Positions 25,858-34,331 of a stretch of 64,000 nt of DNA are shown here, piece after piece (within the stretch, counting starts at the first letter, position 1; each line of letters begins with the position of its first letter). Under the pieces are notes generated by a model. It searched no databases and was not told the DNA's origin. It saw only the letters and a program-made list of their open reading frames with translations. The stretch is from NCBI RefSeq assembly GCF_016863195.1, contig NZ_BOOK01000016.1:238925-302924 (forward strand), given 5' to 3'. Source of the stretch: Paraplanobispora takensis. GTDB taxonomy: Bacteria > Actinomycetota > Actinomycetes > Streptosporangiales > Streptosporangiaceae. A program made the position numbers and the translations under genes.

Positions 25858-25980
25858 TCACCCGCGCCGTGTCGCCGCCGGGCCGGCCGTCTCCGAACGG
25901 AAGCTGTGACCCGGCTCGGCGCCGAGGCCGTGATAGTGCCGGAAATTGTAGATCAACGGACTCCACGCGGCCGGGTCCAC
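25858..25980 (-). CDS. Possible 40-aa ORF or gene end
   Basis: A GTG at 25980 begins a 40-residue frame with an aromatic core (AAWSPLIYNFRHYHGLGAEP). It lies in the 213-bp space between the XdhC gene and the ECF42 stop. No ribosome site is evident. It could be the end of a lost gene. Nothing is recognised. Confidence 0.2.
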   Translation of the reverse strand: MDPAAWSPLIYNFRHYHGLGAEPGHSFRSETAGPAATRRG

Positions 25981-26030
25981 ATGGTCCGTGCCATGCCCGG
26001 CGGTCGTGCCGATCCGGGGGACGTCTCCGG

Positions 26031-27278
26031 TCACGGCGCCGGGAGGCGGGCGGCCCGGGTCTCCAGATAGCGCTGTTCGGGCAGGCTGGTCGTACGGCGG
26101 GCCGCGGCCCGGTAGGCGTCCCGGGCGGCGTCGTGGTCGCCGGCCATCTCCAGCAGGTGGGCGCGGACCGCGTCGAGGCGGTGGTGCCCGGTCAGCCGGT
26201 CGTCGCCGTCCAGCGTCGCGAGCAGCTCCAGTCCGGCCCGCGGGCCCCGCACCATGGCGAGCGCGACGGCGTGGTTGAGCGTGACCACGGGGTTGGGCGA
26301 GAGGCGTTCGAGCAGCCGGTACAGCGCGAGGATCTGCGGCCAGTCGGTGCCGGCGGCCTCGGCGGCCTCGGCGTGGACGGCGGCGATGGCCGCCTGGAGC
26401 TGGTAGGGCCCCAGCGGCGCGGCGGTCAGCGCGCCGGTGATGAGCGCGACGCCCTCGCGGATCTGCTCGCGGTCCCACCGGCTGCGGTCCTGCTCGGCGA
26501 GCGGGACCAGCGCCCCGTCGGGGCGGGTGCGCGCCGCCCGGCGGGCGTCGGTGAGCAGCATGAGGGCCAGCAGCCCGGCGACCTCGCCGTCGCCGGGCAG
26601 CAGCCGGTGGACGGCGCGGGTCAGCCGGATCGCCTCGCCGGTGAGCTCGGCGCGGTGCAGGTCGGGACCCGAGGTGGTGGTGTAGCCCTCGTTGAAGATC
26701 AGGTACAGCACGTGCAGCACCGCGCCCAGCCGGTCGGCGCGCTCCTCCTCGGGCGGCATGCGGAAGCGCGCCCCGGCGGCCTTGACGCGCTGCTTGGCCC
26801 GGCTGATGCGCTGGGCCATCGTCGCCTCGGGGACCAGGAAGGCGCGGGCGATCTGCGCGGTGGTCAGGCCGCCGACGGCTCGCAGGGTGAGCGTGACCTG
26901 GGAGGCCGGCGTCAGCGCGGGGTGGCAGCACAGGAAGAGCAGGGTCAGCGTGTCGTCCTGCCCGGGCGGGACGTCGGCGTCGGCGGCGGGCGCCAGGAAC
27001 TCGTCGGCCGGGGCCTGCGACGCCACGGCGACCTCCCTGCGCCGCCGCGCCTCCTCGCTGCGCACGTGGTCGACCATCCGCCGCGAGGCGACCGTGACCA
27101 GCCAGCCCTGCGGGTTGTCCGGCAGCCCCTCGCCGGGCCACTGGACGGCGGCGGCCAGCAGCGCGTCCTGCACCGCGTCCTCGCAGGCGTCGAAGTTCCC
27201 GTAGCGCCGCACGAGCGCGCCGAGGACCCGCGGCGCGAGCTCGCGCAGCAGGTCCTCGGCTCCGGTGGAGGCCGTCAC
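26031..27278 (-). CDS. ECF42 sigma factor, second copy
   Basis: GTG 27278 gives 415 residues with the same layout as the sigma at 11485: region 2 (about 10-75; FDACEDAVQDALLAAAVQW), region 4 (about 115-175; LTTAQIARAFLVPEATMAQR), and a TPR-like extension (FNEGYTTTSGP, LALMLLTDARRAAR, VVTLNHAVALAMVRGP, DAARDAYRAAARRTTSL). Sequence identity to the first copy is only moderate, so the two are old paralogues or separately acquired. The GTGA overlap with its DGPF partner is also conserved. A good ECF42-type promoter upstream suggests autoregulation of this copy. Confidence 0.93.
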   Translation of the reverse strand: MTASTGAEDLLRELAPRVLGALVRRYGNFDACEDAVQDALLAAAVQWPGEGLPDNPQGWLVTVASRRMVDHVRSEEARRRREVAVASQAPADEFLAPAADADVPPGQDDTLTLLFLCCHPALTPASQVTLTLRAVGGLTTAQIARAFLVPEATMAQRISRAKQRVKAAGARFRMPPEEERADRLGAVLHVLYLIFNEGYTTTSGPDLHRAELTGEAIRLTRAVHRLLPGDGEVAGLLALMLLTDARRAARTRPDGALVPLAEQDRSRWDREQIREGVALITGALTAAPLGPYQLQAAIAAVHAEAAEAAGTDWPQILALYRLLERLSPNPVVTLNHAVALAMVRGPRAGLELLATLDGDDRLTGHHRLDAVRAHLLEMAGDHDAARDAYRAAARRTTSLPEQRYLETRAARLPAP

Positions 27279-27637
27279 CTCTCCCCTTCGACCGAGCCGA
27301 CGACCGCCCGCACCTCCATCGCCCCGAAACGGGCGTCCGGCCACCGGGCGGCGATCTCGGCCGCCCGCTCGGGGGTGGCGCAGTCGACCATGACGTAACC
27401 GGCCAGCTGCTCCTTGGCCTCGGCGAACGGCCCGTCCGTGGTCACCGGGACGCCGTCGCGCACCCGGACCGTCCGGGCCAGCTCCGGCCCGGCCAGCGCG
27501 TCCCCGCCGACCAGCTCGCCGGAGGCGGTGAGCTCCTCGAGGATCGAGTCGACCGAGGCCATCACCTCCTCGCGCTCCTGCTCGGACAGGGCCGCCAGGG
27601 TCGCGGGGTTGTTGTAGATCAGCAGCATGTACTTCAC
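27275..27637 (-). CDS. YCII/DGPF-domain protein, second copy
   Basis: The 120-residue product starts at GTG 27637 (GAGGAG at eight bases) and reads KYMLLIYNNPATLAALSEQE then VTTDGPFAEAKEQLAGYVMV, the DGPF signature. It is translationally coupled to the ECF42 sigma (stop and GTG overlap). It belongs to the more typical 'LLIYNNPA' subgroup, while the partner at 11159 is a shorter, different subgroup, so the two modules are not a recent duplication. Confidence 0.93.
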   Translation of the reverse strand: MKYMLLIYNNPATLAALSEQEREEVMASVDSILEELTASGELVGGDALAGPELARTVRVRDGVPVTTDGPFAEAKEQLAGYVMVDCATPERAAEIAARWPDARFGAMEVRAVVGSVEGER

Positions 27638-27967
27638 GGCTCTCACTCCTCGGAGCTGCGGGCATCTGTCACGCACGGGTCGGAGCGGGCGCCCCGGTCT
27701 CGACATCCGCTGAGAGGAAACCACATCCCGCGTGTCCGGGTAATGCGCCCCGGGGCATTGAGATGTATCGCGTCTTGGTGAATACTCGAAATCGGATATT
27801 CCGGTGCGCCTGCCGACAGCAGGCGGCGCGCCGGCTGGAAATCGGTCCCGGCGGGTGCGGCAACACCGCGCCGGACCGGCCATCTCGCGTGGAGGCGGAA
27901 CCCGGCCTCGCTGCACGGACCGTCCATGCCAGGGGACACCTCCACGCCGGCGACACGGAGGTTTTCC
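27638..27967. other. Divergent control region, 330 bp
   Basis: This gap separates the minus-strand DGPF gene from the plus-strand monooxygenase. It holds the ECF42-type promoter (27679-27705, minus), an 18-bp imperfect palindrome AATGCGCCCCGGGGCATT (27742-27759), and a relatively AT-rich part near 27760-27800 (GAATA and TATTC arms) that could serve the monooxygenase. No further gene is supported. Confidence 0.45.
27679..27705 (-). promoter_or_regulatory. ECF42-type promoter
   Basis: Read on the minus strand, TGTCGA (27705-27700), a 17-bp spacer and CGAC (27682-27679) fit the ECF42 consensus known from Streptomyces (TGTCGA in the -35 and CGA/TC in the -10). It sits 42 bp upstream of the GTG of the DGPF/ECF42 operon, so the module is probably self-controlled. 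Confidence 0.65.
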
Positions 27968-29617
27968 ATGTACGAGTCATCACCGCACGGGTCGTCGTCG
28001 GCGGACCGTCCGGACGAGCGGGTCCCGGTCCTCGTCGTCGGCGCCGGGTACGCCGGCCTGAGCGCCGCGACGCTGCTGGCCTGGCGGGGCGTACCGGTCC
28101 TGCTGGTCGAACGGCATGCCGGCACGTCCGTCCAGCCCAAGGCGTTCGGGGTCAGCGCCCGCGCCATGGAGCTGCTGCGGGTCGTCCCCGGCGTCGAGCC
28201 CGCCCTGGCGGAGATCGCCGAGGGTGTCGGCGACGGCAGCATGCGGATCGCCATCGCCGAGGCCCTGAACGATCCCGAGGCGAAGGTGATCTTCAGCACG
28301 CAACGGGGGGACTTCGACTTCCTGGCCGACCTCACCCCGGTCCCGACCATCGGCGCCCCCCAGGCGCAGGTCGAGCGGGTGCTGCGGGCCAAGGCCGAGG
28401 AGCTCGGGGCCGACCTGCGCTTCTCCACCGAGCTGCTCTCCCTGGAACAGGACGCCGACGGGGTCACCGCGCGCATCCGCGACCTGGCGAGCGGCACGGA
28501 GACGAGCGTGCGCGCGGACTACGTCGTGGCCGCCGACGGCTACCGCAGCCCGGTGCGCGAGCGGCTGGGTTTCCCGGTGTCGGGCAGAGGCGAGCTCGGC
28601 CGGCTGTGCTCGATCATGTTCGACGCCGACCTCGGCGCTCTGGCGCCCGGGCGCGAGGTCACCCTCTGGTACCTGCAGAACGAGACGTTCACCGGCGTCA
28701 TCGTCACCGGGACCGGGGTCGGCTCCCATGTGATGGGCGTGAACTACGACCCCGGGCGGGGCGAGAGCGAGGCCGACTTCACCGACGAGCGCTGCCGCGA
28801 GCTCGTCCGGCGGGGGACCGGCCTGCCGGACCTGGAGGTGAAGATCGTCGACCGGACGAGCTTCTCGATGGCGCACATCCTCGCCGGCAGCTACCGGCGG
28901 GGCCGGGTCTTCCTGGCCGGCGACGCGGCGCACACGATGCCGCCGACCGGTGGGCAGGGCGGCAGCACCGCGCTGCAGGACGGCTGCGACATCGCCTGGC
29001 GGCTCTGGCTGGTGATCTCCGGCCAGGCCGGGGACGGGCTGCTGGACGCCTACGACGCCGAGCGGCGGCCGATCGGCGGGCTGACGGCCGACGCCCAGCT
29101 GGCCAACCTGGGCGTGCGCATGCCCCCGGCGATGCGCGTCGGCTATCCGGAACCGCTGGAGGACCCCTTCGCCGCGATCATCGGCTACCGCTATCACTCG
29201 GCGGTGATCGCAGCCGAGCCCGGCGACGACGGCTCGCTCCTGGAGGATCCGCGCACCCCCACCGGCCGCCCCGGCAGCCGCGCCCCGCACGCCGTGCTGG
29301 AGCGGGAGGGCCGGCCGCTGTCCACCGTCGACCTGTTCGGATCCGGCTTCGTCCTGCTCGCCGCGCCACGCGGGGAGGCGTGGGTGCGGGCCGCCCGAAC
29401 GGCGGCGGACCGGCTGGGCGTGCGGCTGGCGGCCTACCGGATCGGTGCGGACCTGAGTGATCCGGACGGGGTCTGGGAGAGCCGGTACGGCGTGCACGAG
29501 GACGGCGCGGTGCTCGTGCGGCCCGACGGCTGCGTCGCCTGGCGGTCGCGCACGGCGGACGGCGACCCGGAGGCGGTCTTCGGGCGGGTCCTCGGCACGG
29601 TGCTCGCCCGCGGCTGA
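27968..29617 (+). CDS. FAD-dependent aromatic hydroxylase
   Basis: ATG 27968 follows GGAGG at six bases; 549 residues. It is a class A flavoprotein monooxygenase (p-hydroxybenzoate hydroxylase fold): VLVVGAGYAGLSAATLLAWR binds FAD, the DG motif is in YVVAADGYRSPVRERLGF, and GDAAHTMPPTGGQGGSTALQD closes the FAD site. The C-terminal thioredoxin-like domain (about 440-549) is typical of polyketide and phenol hydroxylases. It probably hydroxylates an aromatic compound using NAD(P)H. It stands alone with no biosynthetic neighbours. Confidence 0.93.
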   Translation: MYESSPHGSSSADRPDERVPVLVVGAGYAGLSAATLLAWRGVPVLLVERHAGTSVQPKAFGVSARAMELLRVVPGVEPALAEIAEGVGDGSMRIAIAEALNDPEAKVIFSTQRGDFDFLADLTPVPTIGAPQAQVERVLRAKAEELGADLRFSTELLSLEQDADGVTARIRDLASGTETSVRADYVVAADGYRSPVRERLGFPVSGRGELGRLCSIMFDADLGALAPGREVTLWYLQNETFTGVIVTGTGVGSHVMGVNYDPGRGESEADFTDERCRELVRRGTGLPDLEVKIVDRTSFSMAHILAGSYRRGRVFLAGDAAHTMPPTGGQGGSTALQDGCDIAWRLWLVISGQAGDGLLDAYDAERRPIGGLTADAQLANLGVRMPPAMRVGYPEPLEDPFAAIIGYRYHSAVIAAEPGDDGSLLEDPRTPTGRPGSRAPHAVLEREGRPLSTVDLFGSGFVLLAAPRGEAWVRAARTAADRLGVRLAAYRIGADLSDPDGVWESRYGVHEDGAVLVRPDGCVAWRSRTADGDPEAVFGRVLGTVLARG

Positions 29618-29661
29618 GGACGGCTGTGATCTGCGGGCCCGCGCGGCCCGCGGATCCCGGC

Positions 29662-29698
29662 GATCGCGCCGGGCCGCACCCGCCGGCCCGGTGCGATC
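29662..29698. terminator. Bidirectional terminator hairpin
   Basis: A 14-bp stem with one G-T pair (GATCGCGCCGGGCC with GGCCCGGTGCGATC), 9-base loop, lies between two convergent genes (stops at 29617 and 29705). A smaller 7-bp hairpin precedes it at 29633-29651. Confidence 0.7.
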
Positions 29699-29704
29699 AC
29701 CGGA

Positions 29705-29938
29705 TCAGCGCTCCCCGGTCGAGAGCCGCTCGAAGAGGTCGAGCGCGGCCTGCCGTACCTCGTCGGGGGTGATGCCGCCGAGGACGGTCCTCGCGTGGGC
29801 GGCGTCCCTGGTGGTGGCGCAGGTGATGGCCACCGAGGCGGCGGCGGCGTGGTCGAGCGACCCGGCCTGGGCCGCGTCGGCCATCTGCTGGGCGCTGGTG
29901 GCGAGGTCGAGGTTGTTCGGTGCGGGTGAGGTGGCCAA
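29705..29938 (-). CDS. Small helical protein, 77 aa, TTG start
   Basis: I chose TTG 29938 because GAGGAG lies seven bases upstream. An in-frame ATG at 29973 adds twelve residues but has no ribosome site. The 77-residue product is alanine-rich and helical (MADAAQAGSLDHAAAASVAI then DEVRQAALDLFERLSTGE). No family is recognised. It may be a small regulatory or toxin-antitoxin-size protein, but nothing shows this. Confidence 0.55.
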   Translation of the reverse strand: MATSPAPNNLDLATSAQQMADAAQAGSLDHAAAASVAITCATTRDAAHARTVLGGITPDEVRQAALDLFERLSTGER

Positions 29939-30271
29939 CGGGACTCTCCTCGGGTGGTAGGTGTTCGCAGCCATTGTGACCGGTCCCGCCGGTCGTACCA
30001 GCGCTTCGGTGATTTCCCCGGAGTTCTCCCCCCGTACTCGCGGGAGATGTCCCCGGTGCGCCTTTCGTCCTGGGGCGATACCCTGACAGGGGGCGCCGTC
30101 CCGCGCCCGACCTCCTGAGCCCGTGCCCACGCCGCGGGCCCGCGCGGAGGCAGAGGGGATCGATGTCCCCGGGACGGCTGTCGGGTCACTCCGGTCTGGA
30201 ACCACCCGTACGGCGGAGCCGGCACGGAGCGTGGGAGCCGTGCGCGCGCGCCGCCACCCCGGGAGCAGACG
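29939..30271. other. 333-bp divergent intergenic region
   Basis: No gene is supported. It contains the inverted repeat GACCGG-N5-CCGGTC (29978-29994) just upstream of the small minus-strand gene and a frame starting ATG 30163 with a ribosome site, which overlaps the start of the next gene and looks like a shadow. Promoters of both flanking genes must lie here. Confidence 0.35.
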
Positions 30272-31513
30272 ATGACCGACCGCAAACACCTCAAGCGCCG
30301 GGTCCGCGAGCGGATGACCAGGACCGGCGAGTCCTACACCACCGCGCTGCGCCACGTCCTGGCCGCCCGCGACGCCGGTGACCCCGCTCATGCCGCTGCG
30401 CCGTCCCCGCAGGACCCGCCCGGCGGGCACCACGAGGCGTCCCTGCTGCACCGGCTCCTGCCCGCGCACAGCGAGGCGATGCTCGCCGGTCTCGGCGGCG
30501 GCGTCGGGTTCATGTACGCGATCTTCGAGTACAAGGGCCACCACCCGATGCTGACGATCGTGGCCCGGGCCCACCCCGACCCCGTGATCCCCAAGGCGCT
30601 CGGCCGGGCCGGGGTCCCGCACGAGGTCCGGCAGACCGGCTCGGCCCGCGTCGCCGAGCGCGGCCTGCGCGAGACCGCCGGGGCGGGCCGGGCGGCGATC
30701 TGCCGGGTCGCCCGCTTCTCGCTGCCCTGGCGGCCGGGATACCCCTTCCCCGACCCGCTGGAGGTCGTGGTCACCGGCGTCGACGGCGACGGGGTGTCCG
30801 TCCTGGACGCGCGGGAAGAGCCCGAGCGGCTGCCGCTGGAGGAGTTCATGACCGCGTGGTCGGCGCTGAGGAAGGACAGGCACCATCTGATCTCGATCAC
30901 CGGCACGGCCGGCGCCGACCCGGCGAAGGCCGTACGGGAGGCGATCGCCGAGACCGCGGCCAGGATGACCGGGCCGGTGCTGGGCACCTCCTTCGACGTC
31001 AACTTCGGTCTGTCGGGGATGAACCGCCTGGCCGGGCAGCTGGGGGACGCCTCGGGCAGGACCGGCTGGCGGCGGCGCTTCGCCGACCCCCGGGCGTTCT
31101 TCGGGGCGATGACCCGGCTGCACGAGTGCCTGGAAACCGAGTACACGGCGCCCGGCGCGACCCGCCCGCTGTACGCCCGCTTCCTGGAGGAGTCCGCCGA
31201 TCTGCTCGGCGGTACGGCGTGCGGTGAGGCCGCCGCCCTCTATCGCGAGGCGGGCGGGCTGTGGTCGCGGATCGCCGCCCTGGCGGCCGAGCCCTTCCCC
31301 CGCTATCGCGAGCTCGCGGAGGAGAAGGCCGAGCTGCTGCTCACCGAGGGTGCGCCGGCCGCGGACCGGCTGCGGGAGATCGCCGCGGCGGACGCCTACG
31401 AGGGACCGCTGGGCGAGGACGACCGGACCGGGCTGCTGGCCGAGCTGGCGGACCTGGCGGCGCGCGTCGTACGGACCGAGGAGGAGGCGGTGGCGGCGCT
31501 GCTGCGGGTGTGA
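30272..31513 (+). CDS. BtrH-N / DUF4872 protein
   Basis: The 413-residue protein begins with a basic amphipathic segment (RKHLKRRVRERMTRTGESYT) and then matches the butirosin biosynthesis BtrH N-terminal domain (about 55-200; LLPAHSEAMLAGLGGGVGFM) and a DUF4872 C-terminal domain (about 215-410; VLGTSFDVNFGLSGMNRLAGQ). BtrH is an acyltransferase that moves an acylated side chain from a carrier protein onto an aminoglycoside; a papain-like fold with Cys/His is expected. No carrier protein or aminoglycoside genes are here, so its substrate is unknown. A strong terminator follows. Confidence 0.85.
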   Translation: MTDRKHLKRRVRERMTRTGESYTTALRHVLAARDAGDPAHAAAPSPQDPPGGHHEASLLHRLLPAHSEAMLAGLGGGVGFMYAIFEYKGHHPMLTIVARAHPDPVIPKALGRAGVPHEVRQTGSARVAERGLRETAGAGRAAICRVARFSLPWRPGYPFPDPLEVVVTGVDGDGVSVLDAREEPERLPLEEFMTAWSALRKDRHHLISITGTAGADPAKAVREAIAETAARMTGPVLGTSFDVNFGLSGMNRLAGQLGDASGRTGWRRRFADPRAFFGAMTRLHECLETEYTAPGATRPLYARFLEESADLLGGTACGEAAALYREAGGLWSRIAALAAEPFPRYRELAEEKAELLLTEGAPAADRLREIAAADAYEGPLGEDDRTGLLAELADLAARVVRTEEEAVAALLRV

Positions 31514-31535
31514 GGCGCAGGACCCGCAGATGACC

Positions 31536-31580
31536 GCGCGGGCGGGCGGGAGCGCCCGTCGGGAGCTTCCGCCCGCCCGC
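31536..31580 (+). terminator. Terminator after BtrH-N gene
   Basis: A perfect 13-bp GC-only stem (CGCGGGCGGGCGG with CCGCCCGCCCGCG) with a 19-base loop is followed by TTT, 23 bp after the stop. Confidence 0.75.
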
Positions 31581-31689
31581 GTTTGCACTCTCGTAACAGA
31601 GGCAGGTCGCCGTTCGGCGAACAGGAGGCCGTGGTTCTGGAATGATCGTCCGACACCCTTCGGACATCGAGACTGACGGACCGTGACAG

Positions 31690-32943
31690 ATGCCCCTTAT
31701 CGATGAGATCGCCGCTTACGTGTCGGATCAACCGGTCGGAACGGCCATCATCTGTGTGGCCGGCCTGATCCTCGCGATTCTCGGATTCTTCATCCTGCGT
31801 GCGGCCATCCGGGTGGGCAACCGGCTCTTCCATCGTTACGTCGCCCCCCGGCCGGTGGAGGACATCCTCACCGTCGTCGCCGCCAGCATCGCCACCGGCG
31901 TCTCGGCCCAGGGCATGTGGCGCTTCTCCAGCGACGTCCTCGGGTTCGACGGGCCCCTGCGGCTGCTGCTGTTCGCGTTCATCGAGGTCGCCGTGATCAC
32001 CAGCGCCGTGCGCGCCCGCCGCAACATGCGTGAGAACTTCTCGGCGGGCATCGACGGCGTGGCCGTGTGGGCGCTCACCTGCCTGACCGCGGTGCTGTCC
32101 AGCATGGACGCCCGCAGTGTCGCCGAGGCGGTGTTCCGCCTGGCCGCTCCGCTGGTGGCCGCCTGGCTGTGGGAGCGCGGCATGGCGATCGAGCGGCACC
32201 GCATCACCGGGCGTTCCCGGATCAACTGGCGGCTCACCCCCGAGCGCATGCTGGTCCGCGTCGGGCTGGCCGAGGTGAGCGACCGTACGGCGAGCGAGGT
32301 CGACGCCCACCGGCGGCTGACCCGGGTCGCGCTGGCCGCCAAGAAGGCCCGCGCGCTGCGCGAGGCCGGGGCGTCGGACCGGAAGATGCGCGCGGCCCTG
32401 GCCAAGCTCGACCGGGAGATGGACCGGGCGGTGGAGCACACCGGGCTGGCGGCCGACCCGGTCCGGCAGGAGGCGCTGCTGGCGCAGATCGGCGCGCTCT
32501 ACAACACCTCCGCGCTGATCGACCTGAGCCCGCCCGTGCCGTGGGCTCCCGAGGCCGAGGTCGAGTCGCCGGCGCTGCCCGCCGCGCGGCCGGTCAGGGC
32601 GATGTTCGACGACGACGACGAGGAGGCCGAGGCGGTCGCGACGGAGGACTCCGCGCAGGTCGCCGACCCGGCCCAGCGCGCGACCCTGATGCGCGCGGCA
32701 CGGGAGTACTGGGACAAGCAGATCGAGCGCAAGTTCGTCCCCCGCGCCTCCGACATCGCCCACGAGACCGGCATGCCGCTGTCCACCGCCCGGGAGTGCC
32801 GCGCGCTGTGGAAGCTGGAGCCGCGTGCCCACGCCCTGATCGAGGCGGCGCGCGAGCACGGCATCGTCGACACCGGGACCTTCCCCGCCATCGAGGTGCC
32901 GGAGCCGGCCGTGACGGCGAACGGCGCGGCCTCCGCGCGCTGA
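31690..32943 (+). CDS. SpdB/DUF2637-like membrane protein
   Basis: The 417-residue product has about five membrane helices in the first 165 residues (IICVAGLILAILGFFILRAA, TVVAASIATGVSAQGMW and others), then a charged helical region (about 170-260) and a long soluble tail containing a helix-turn-helix-like end (DIAHETGMPLSTARECRALW). The four-helix part with nearby 'MREN' and 'ERHRI' segments resembles SpdB/DUF2637 membrane proteins carried by actinobacterial conjugative plasmids and AICEs. In Streptosporangiaceae similar genes are also found alone in chromosomes. No transfer genes are around it. Confidence 0.6.
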   Translation: MPLIDEIAAYVSDQPVGTAIICVAGLILAILGFFILRAAIRVGNRLFHRYVAPRPVEDILTVVAASIATGVSAQGMWRFSSDVLGFDGPLRLLLFAFIEVAVITSAVRARRNMRENFSAGIDGVAVWALTCLTAVLSSMDARSVAEAVFRLAAPLVAAWLWERGMAIERHRITGRSRINWRLTPERMLVRVGLAEVSDRTASEVDAHRRLTRVALAAKKARALREAGASDRKMRAALAKLDREMDRAVEHTGLAADPVRQEALLAQIGALYNTSALIDLSPPVPWAPEAEVESPALPAARPVRAMFDDDDEEAEAVATEDSAQVADPAQRATLMRAAREYWDKQIERKFVPRASDIAHETGMPLSTARECRALWKLEPRAHALIEAAREHGIVDTGTFPAIEVPEPAVTANGAASAR

Positions 32944-33087
32944 GCCGCCGGCCCGCGCGCTCTTGTCGCAGGTCCGCGGTGGTGTCGCCGGCCGGCGCGG
33001 TCATGACCGGGTGAAATGCCGCCTTCGAGTGATTGCCGGTGTTCAAAGGGTACGTAGTGGGCCTTCGACGATAGGAGGGGGCCCACC

Positions 33088-33969
33088 ATGGCAGAGTCGG
33101 AGGAAGCCAGCGTTCTCTTCATCGGGAACGCCACCGTGCTCATCCGCTACGGCGGTTTCACCCTGCTCACCGATCCGAACTTCCTGCATCGGGGCCAGCG
33201 GGCCTATCTGGGGTACGGGCTCACCACGCGGCGCCGTACCGACCCGGCGCTCGAGATCGACGATCTCCCGCCGCTGGACGCGGTGGTGCTGTCGCACATG
33301 CACGGCGACCACTGGGACAGGGTGGCCCGCCGGGGGCTCGACAAGGACGTGCCCATCCTCACCACCCGGCAGGCCGCCCGCCGGCTCAAGCGTCAGGGCT
33401 TCCACCAGGCGCGGGGGCTGGACACCTGGGAGGATCACCGGTTGCAGCGGGGCGGCCGCACGCTGAGGGTCACCGCGGTCCCGGCCCGCCACGCGCCGGG
33501 CCCCGTCAGGTCGCTGCTGCCGCCCGTGATGGGCAGCATGCTGGAGTTCTGCCGGGAGGACCGGGTCGAGATGCGCATGTACATCAGCGGCGACACCCTG
33601 ATGACCAGGGAACTGCAGGGGATCCCGCGCCGCTATCCCGACATCGACGTGGGCATCGTGCACCTGGGCGGGACCAGGATCCTGGGGATGTTCATGGTGA
33701 CCATGGACGGCGCGCAGGGGGCCGAGTGGGTCAACCTGATGAACCCGCGGGCGGTCATCCCGATCCACTACGACGACTACGAGGCGTTCGCCTCCCCGCT
33801 CGGCGACTTCCGGCAGGAGGTCGAGCAGGCGGGCCTGGCCGAGCGCGTGTACTACCTCGCCCGCGGCCAGAGGCTCAACCTGCCCGTGCGGGCACGCCGG
33901 GACGAGCAGGCCTGGATCGCGGCGGGCGGCCCCGCGCGGGGGCTGGACCGCGAGGAGCCGTGGGGCTGA
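33088..33969 (+). CDS. UlaG-like MBL-fold metallo-hydrolase
   Basis: AGGAGG precedes ATG 33088. The 293-residue protein has the metallo-beta-lactamase signature LSHMHGDHWD (about residue 71), the second-metal His in PARHAPG, SGDTLM and the final histidine in IPIHYDDYEAF. The layout is that of UlaG/RomA-type enzymes, cytoplasmic hydrolases of lactone or phosphodiester bonds; the exact substrate is unknown. No operon partners; a tandem-repeat zone follows its stop. Confidence 0.9.
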   Translation: MAESEEASVLFIGNATVLIRYGGFTLLTDPNFLHRGQRAYLGYGLTTRRRTDPALEIDDLPPLDAVVLSHMHGDHWDRVARRGLDKDVPILTTRQAARRLKRQGFHQARGLDTWEDHRLQRGGRTLRVTAVPARHAPGPVRSLLPPVMGSMLEFCREDRVEMRMYISGDTLMTRELQGIPRRYPDIDVGIVHLGGTRILGMFMVTMDGAQGAEWVNLMNPRAVIPIHYDDYEAFASPLGDFRQEVEQAGLAERVYYLARGQRLNLPVRARRDEQAWIAAGGPARGLDREEPWG

Positions 33970-33975
33970 CCCGCG

Positions 33976-34035
33976 GGCGTCCACGAGAACACCGTCCGCG
34001 AGAACAGCGTTCGCAAGGACAGCGTTCGCAAGGAC
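33976..34035 (+). repeat. 15-bp tandem repeat, about four copies
   Basis: Two perfect adjacent units AGCGTTCGCAAGGAC (34006-34020, 34021-34035) are preceded by two degenerate ones (ACCGTCCGCGAGAAC, and GGCGTCCACGAGAAC). The array fills the space between the MBL-fold gene and the next small gene. No role is evident. Confidence 0.75.
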
Positions 34036-34054
34036 ACGGAGAAAGGCGGGACAC

Positions 34055-34264
34055 ATGACCGAGACGGATCCGGAGACCGGCCGGGGGCCCACCGAGCCGC
34101 CGGCCGACATACCGGACGACAGGGTGGACGCGGAGGGCTCCGACAGCCCGACCGGCACCGACCCCGACGGCCCCCCGGCCCAGGTTCCCGACGACCGGAA
34201 GAGCGCCGCAGGCTCCGGAATGCCGGATCCCGACGGGGAACAGGCGCCGTACCGGAGTGCCTGA
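34055..34264 (+). CDS. Small acidic disordered protein, 69 aa
   Basis: ATG 34055 is preceded by AAAGGCGGG. The 69-residue product is rich in P, D, E, G and S without hydrophobic core. It contains two similar units (PPADIPDDRVDAEGSDSP and PPAQVPDDRKSAAGSGMP), so it grew by internal duplication. Similar short acidic proteins are common in actinobacteria; their function is unknown. The gene at 39157 is another of this kind. Confidence 0.5.
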   Translation: MTETDPETGRGPTEPPADIPDDRVDAEGSDSPTGTDPDGPPAQVPDDRKSAAGSGMPDPDGEQAPYRSA

Positions 34265-34315
34265 TCCGTCCGGTGCCCGACGCGGGGGGCCCTGACGCCC
34301 CCGCTCCGCGCGGCC

Positions 34316-34331
34316 TAGCGTGGGAGGTGTG
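34316..34331 (+). promoter_or_regulatory. -10 element and leaderless GTG of GlxA gene
   Basis: TAGCGT (34316-34321) is followed by seven bases and GTG 34329. The outer in-frame GTG at 34320 lies within this -10 hexamer, so it is not a good start. Confidence 0.45.

Noticed and set aside
30163..30381. 72-codon frame with a ribosome site before the BtrH-N gene
   Set aside because: It overlaps the start of the BtrH-N gene in another frame, is Arg/Pro-rich, and has no family. Possible leader peptide but unsupported.
31690..32943. SpdB-like gene as proof of an integrated conjugative element
   Set aside because: No TraB/FtsK, Rep, Xis or integrase genes or att repeats are around it; similar genes occur alone in this family.
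33976..34035. CRISPR-like reading of the tandem repeats
   Set aside because: Units are adjacent with no spacers, and no cas genes are present anywhere in the window.
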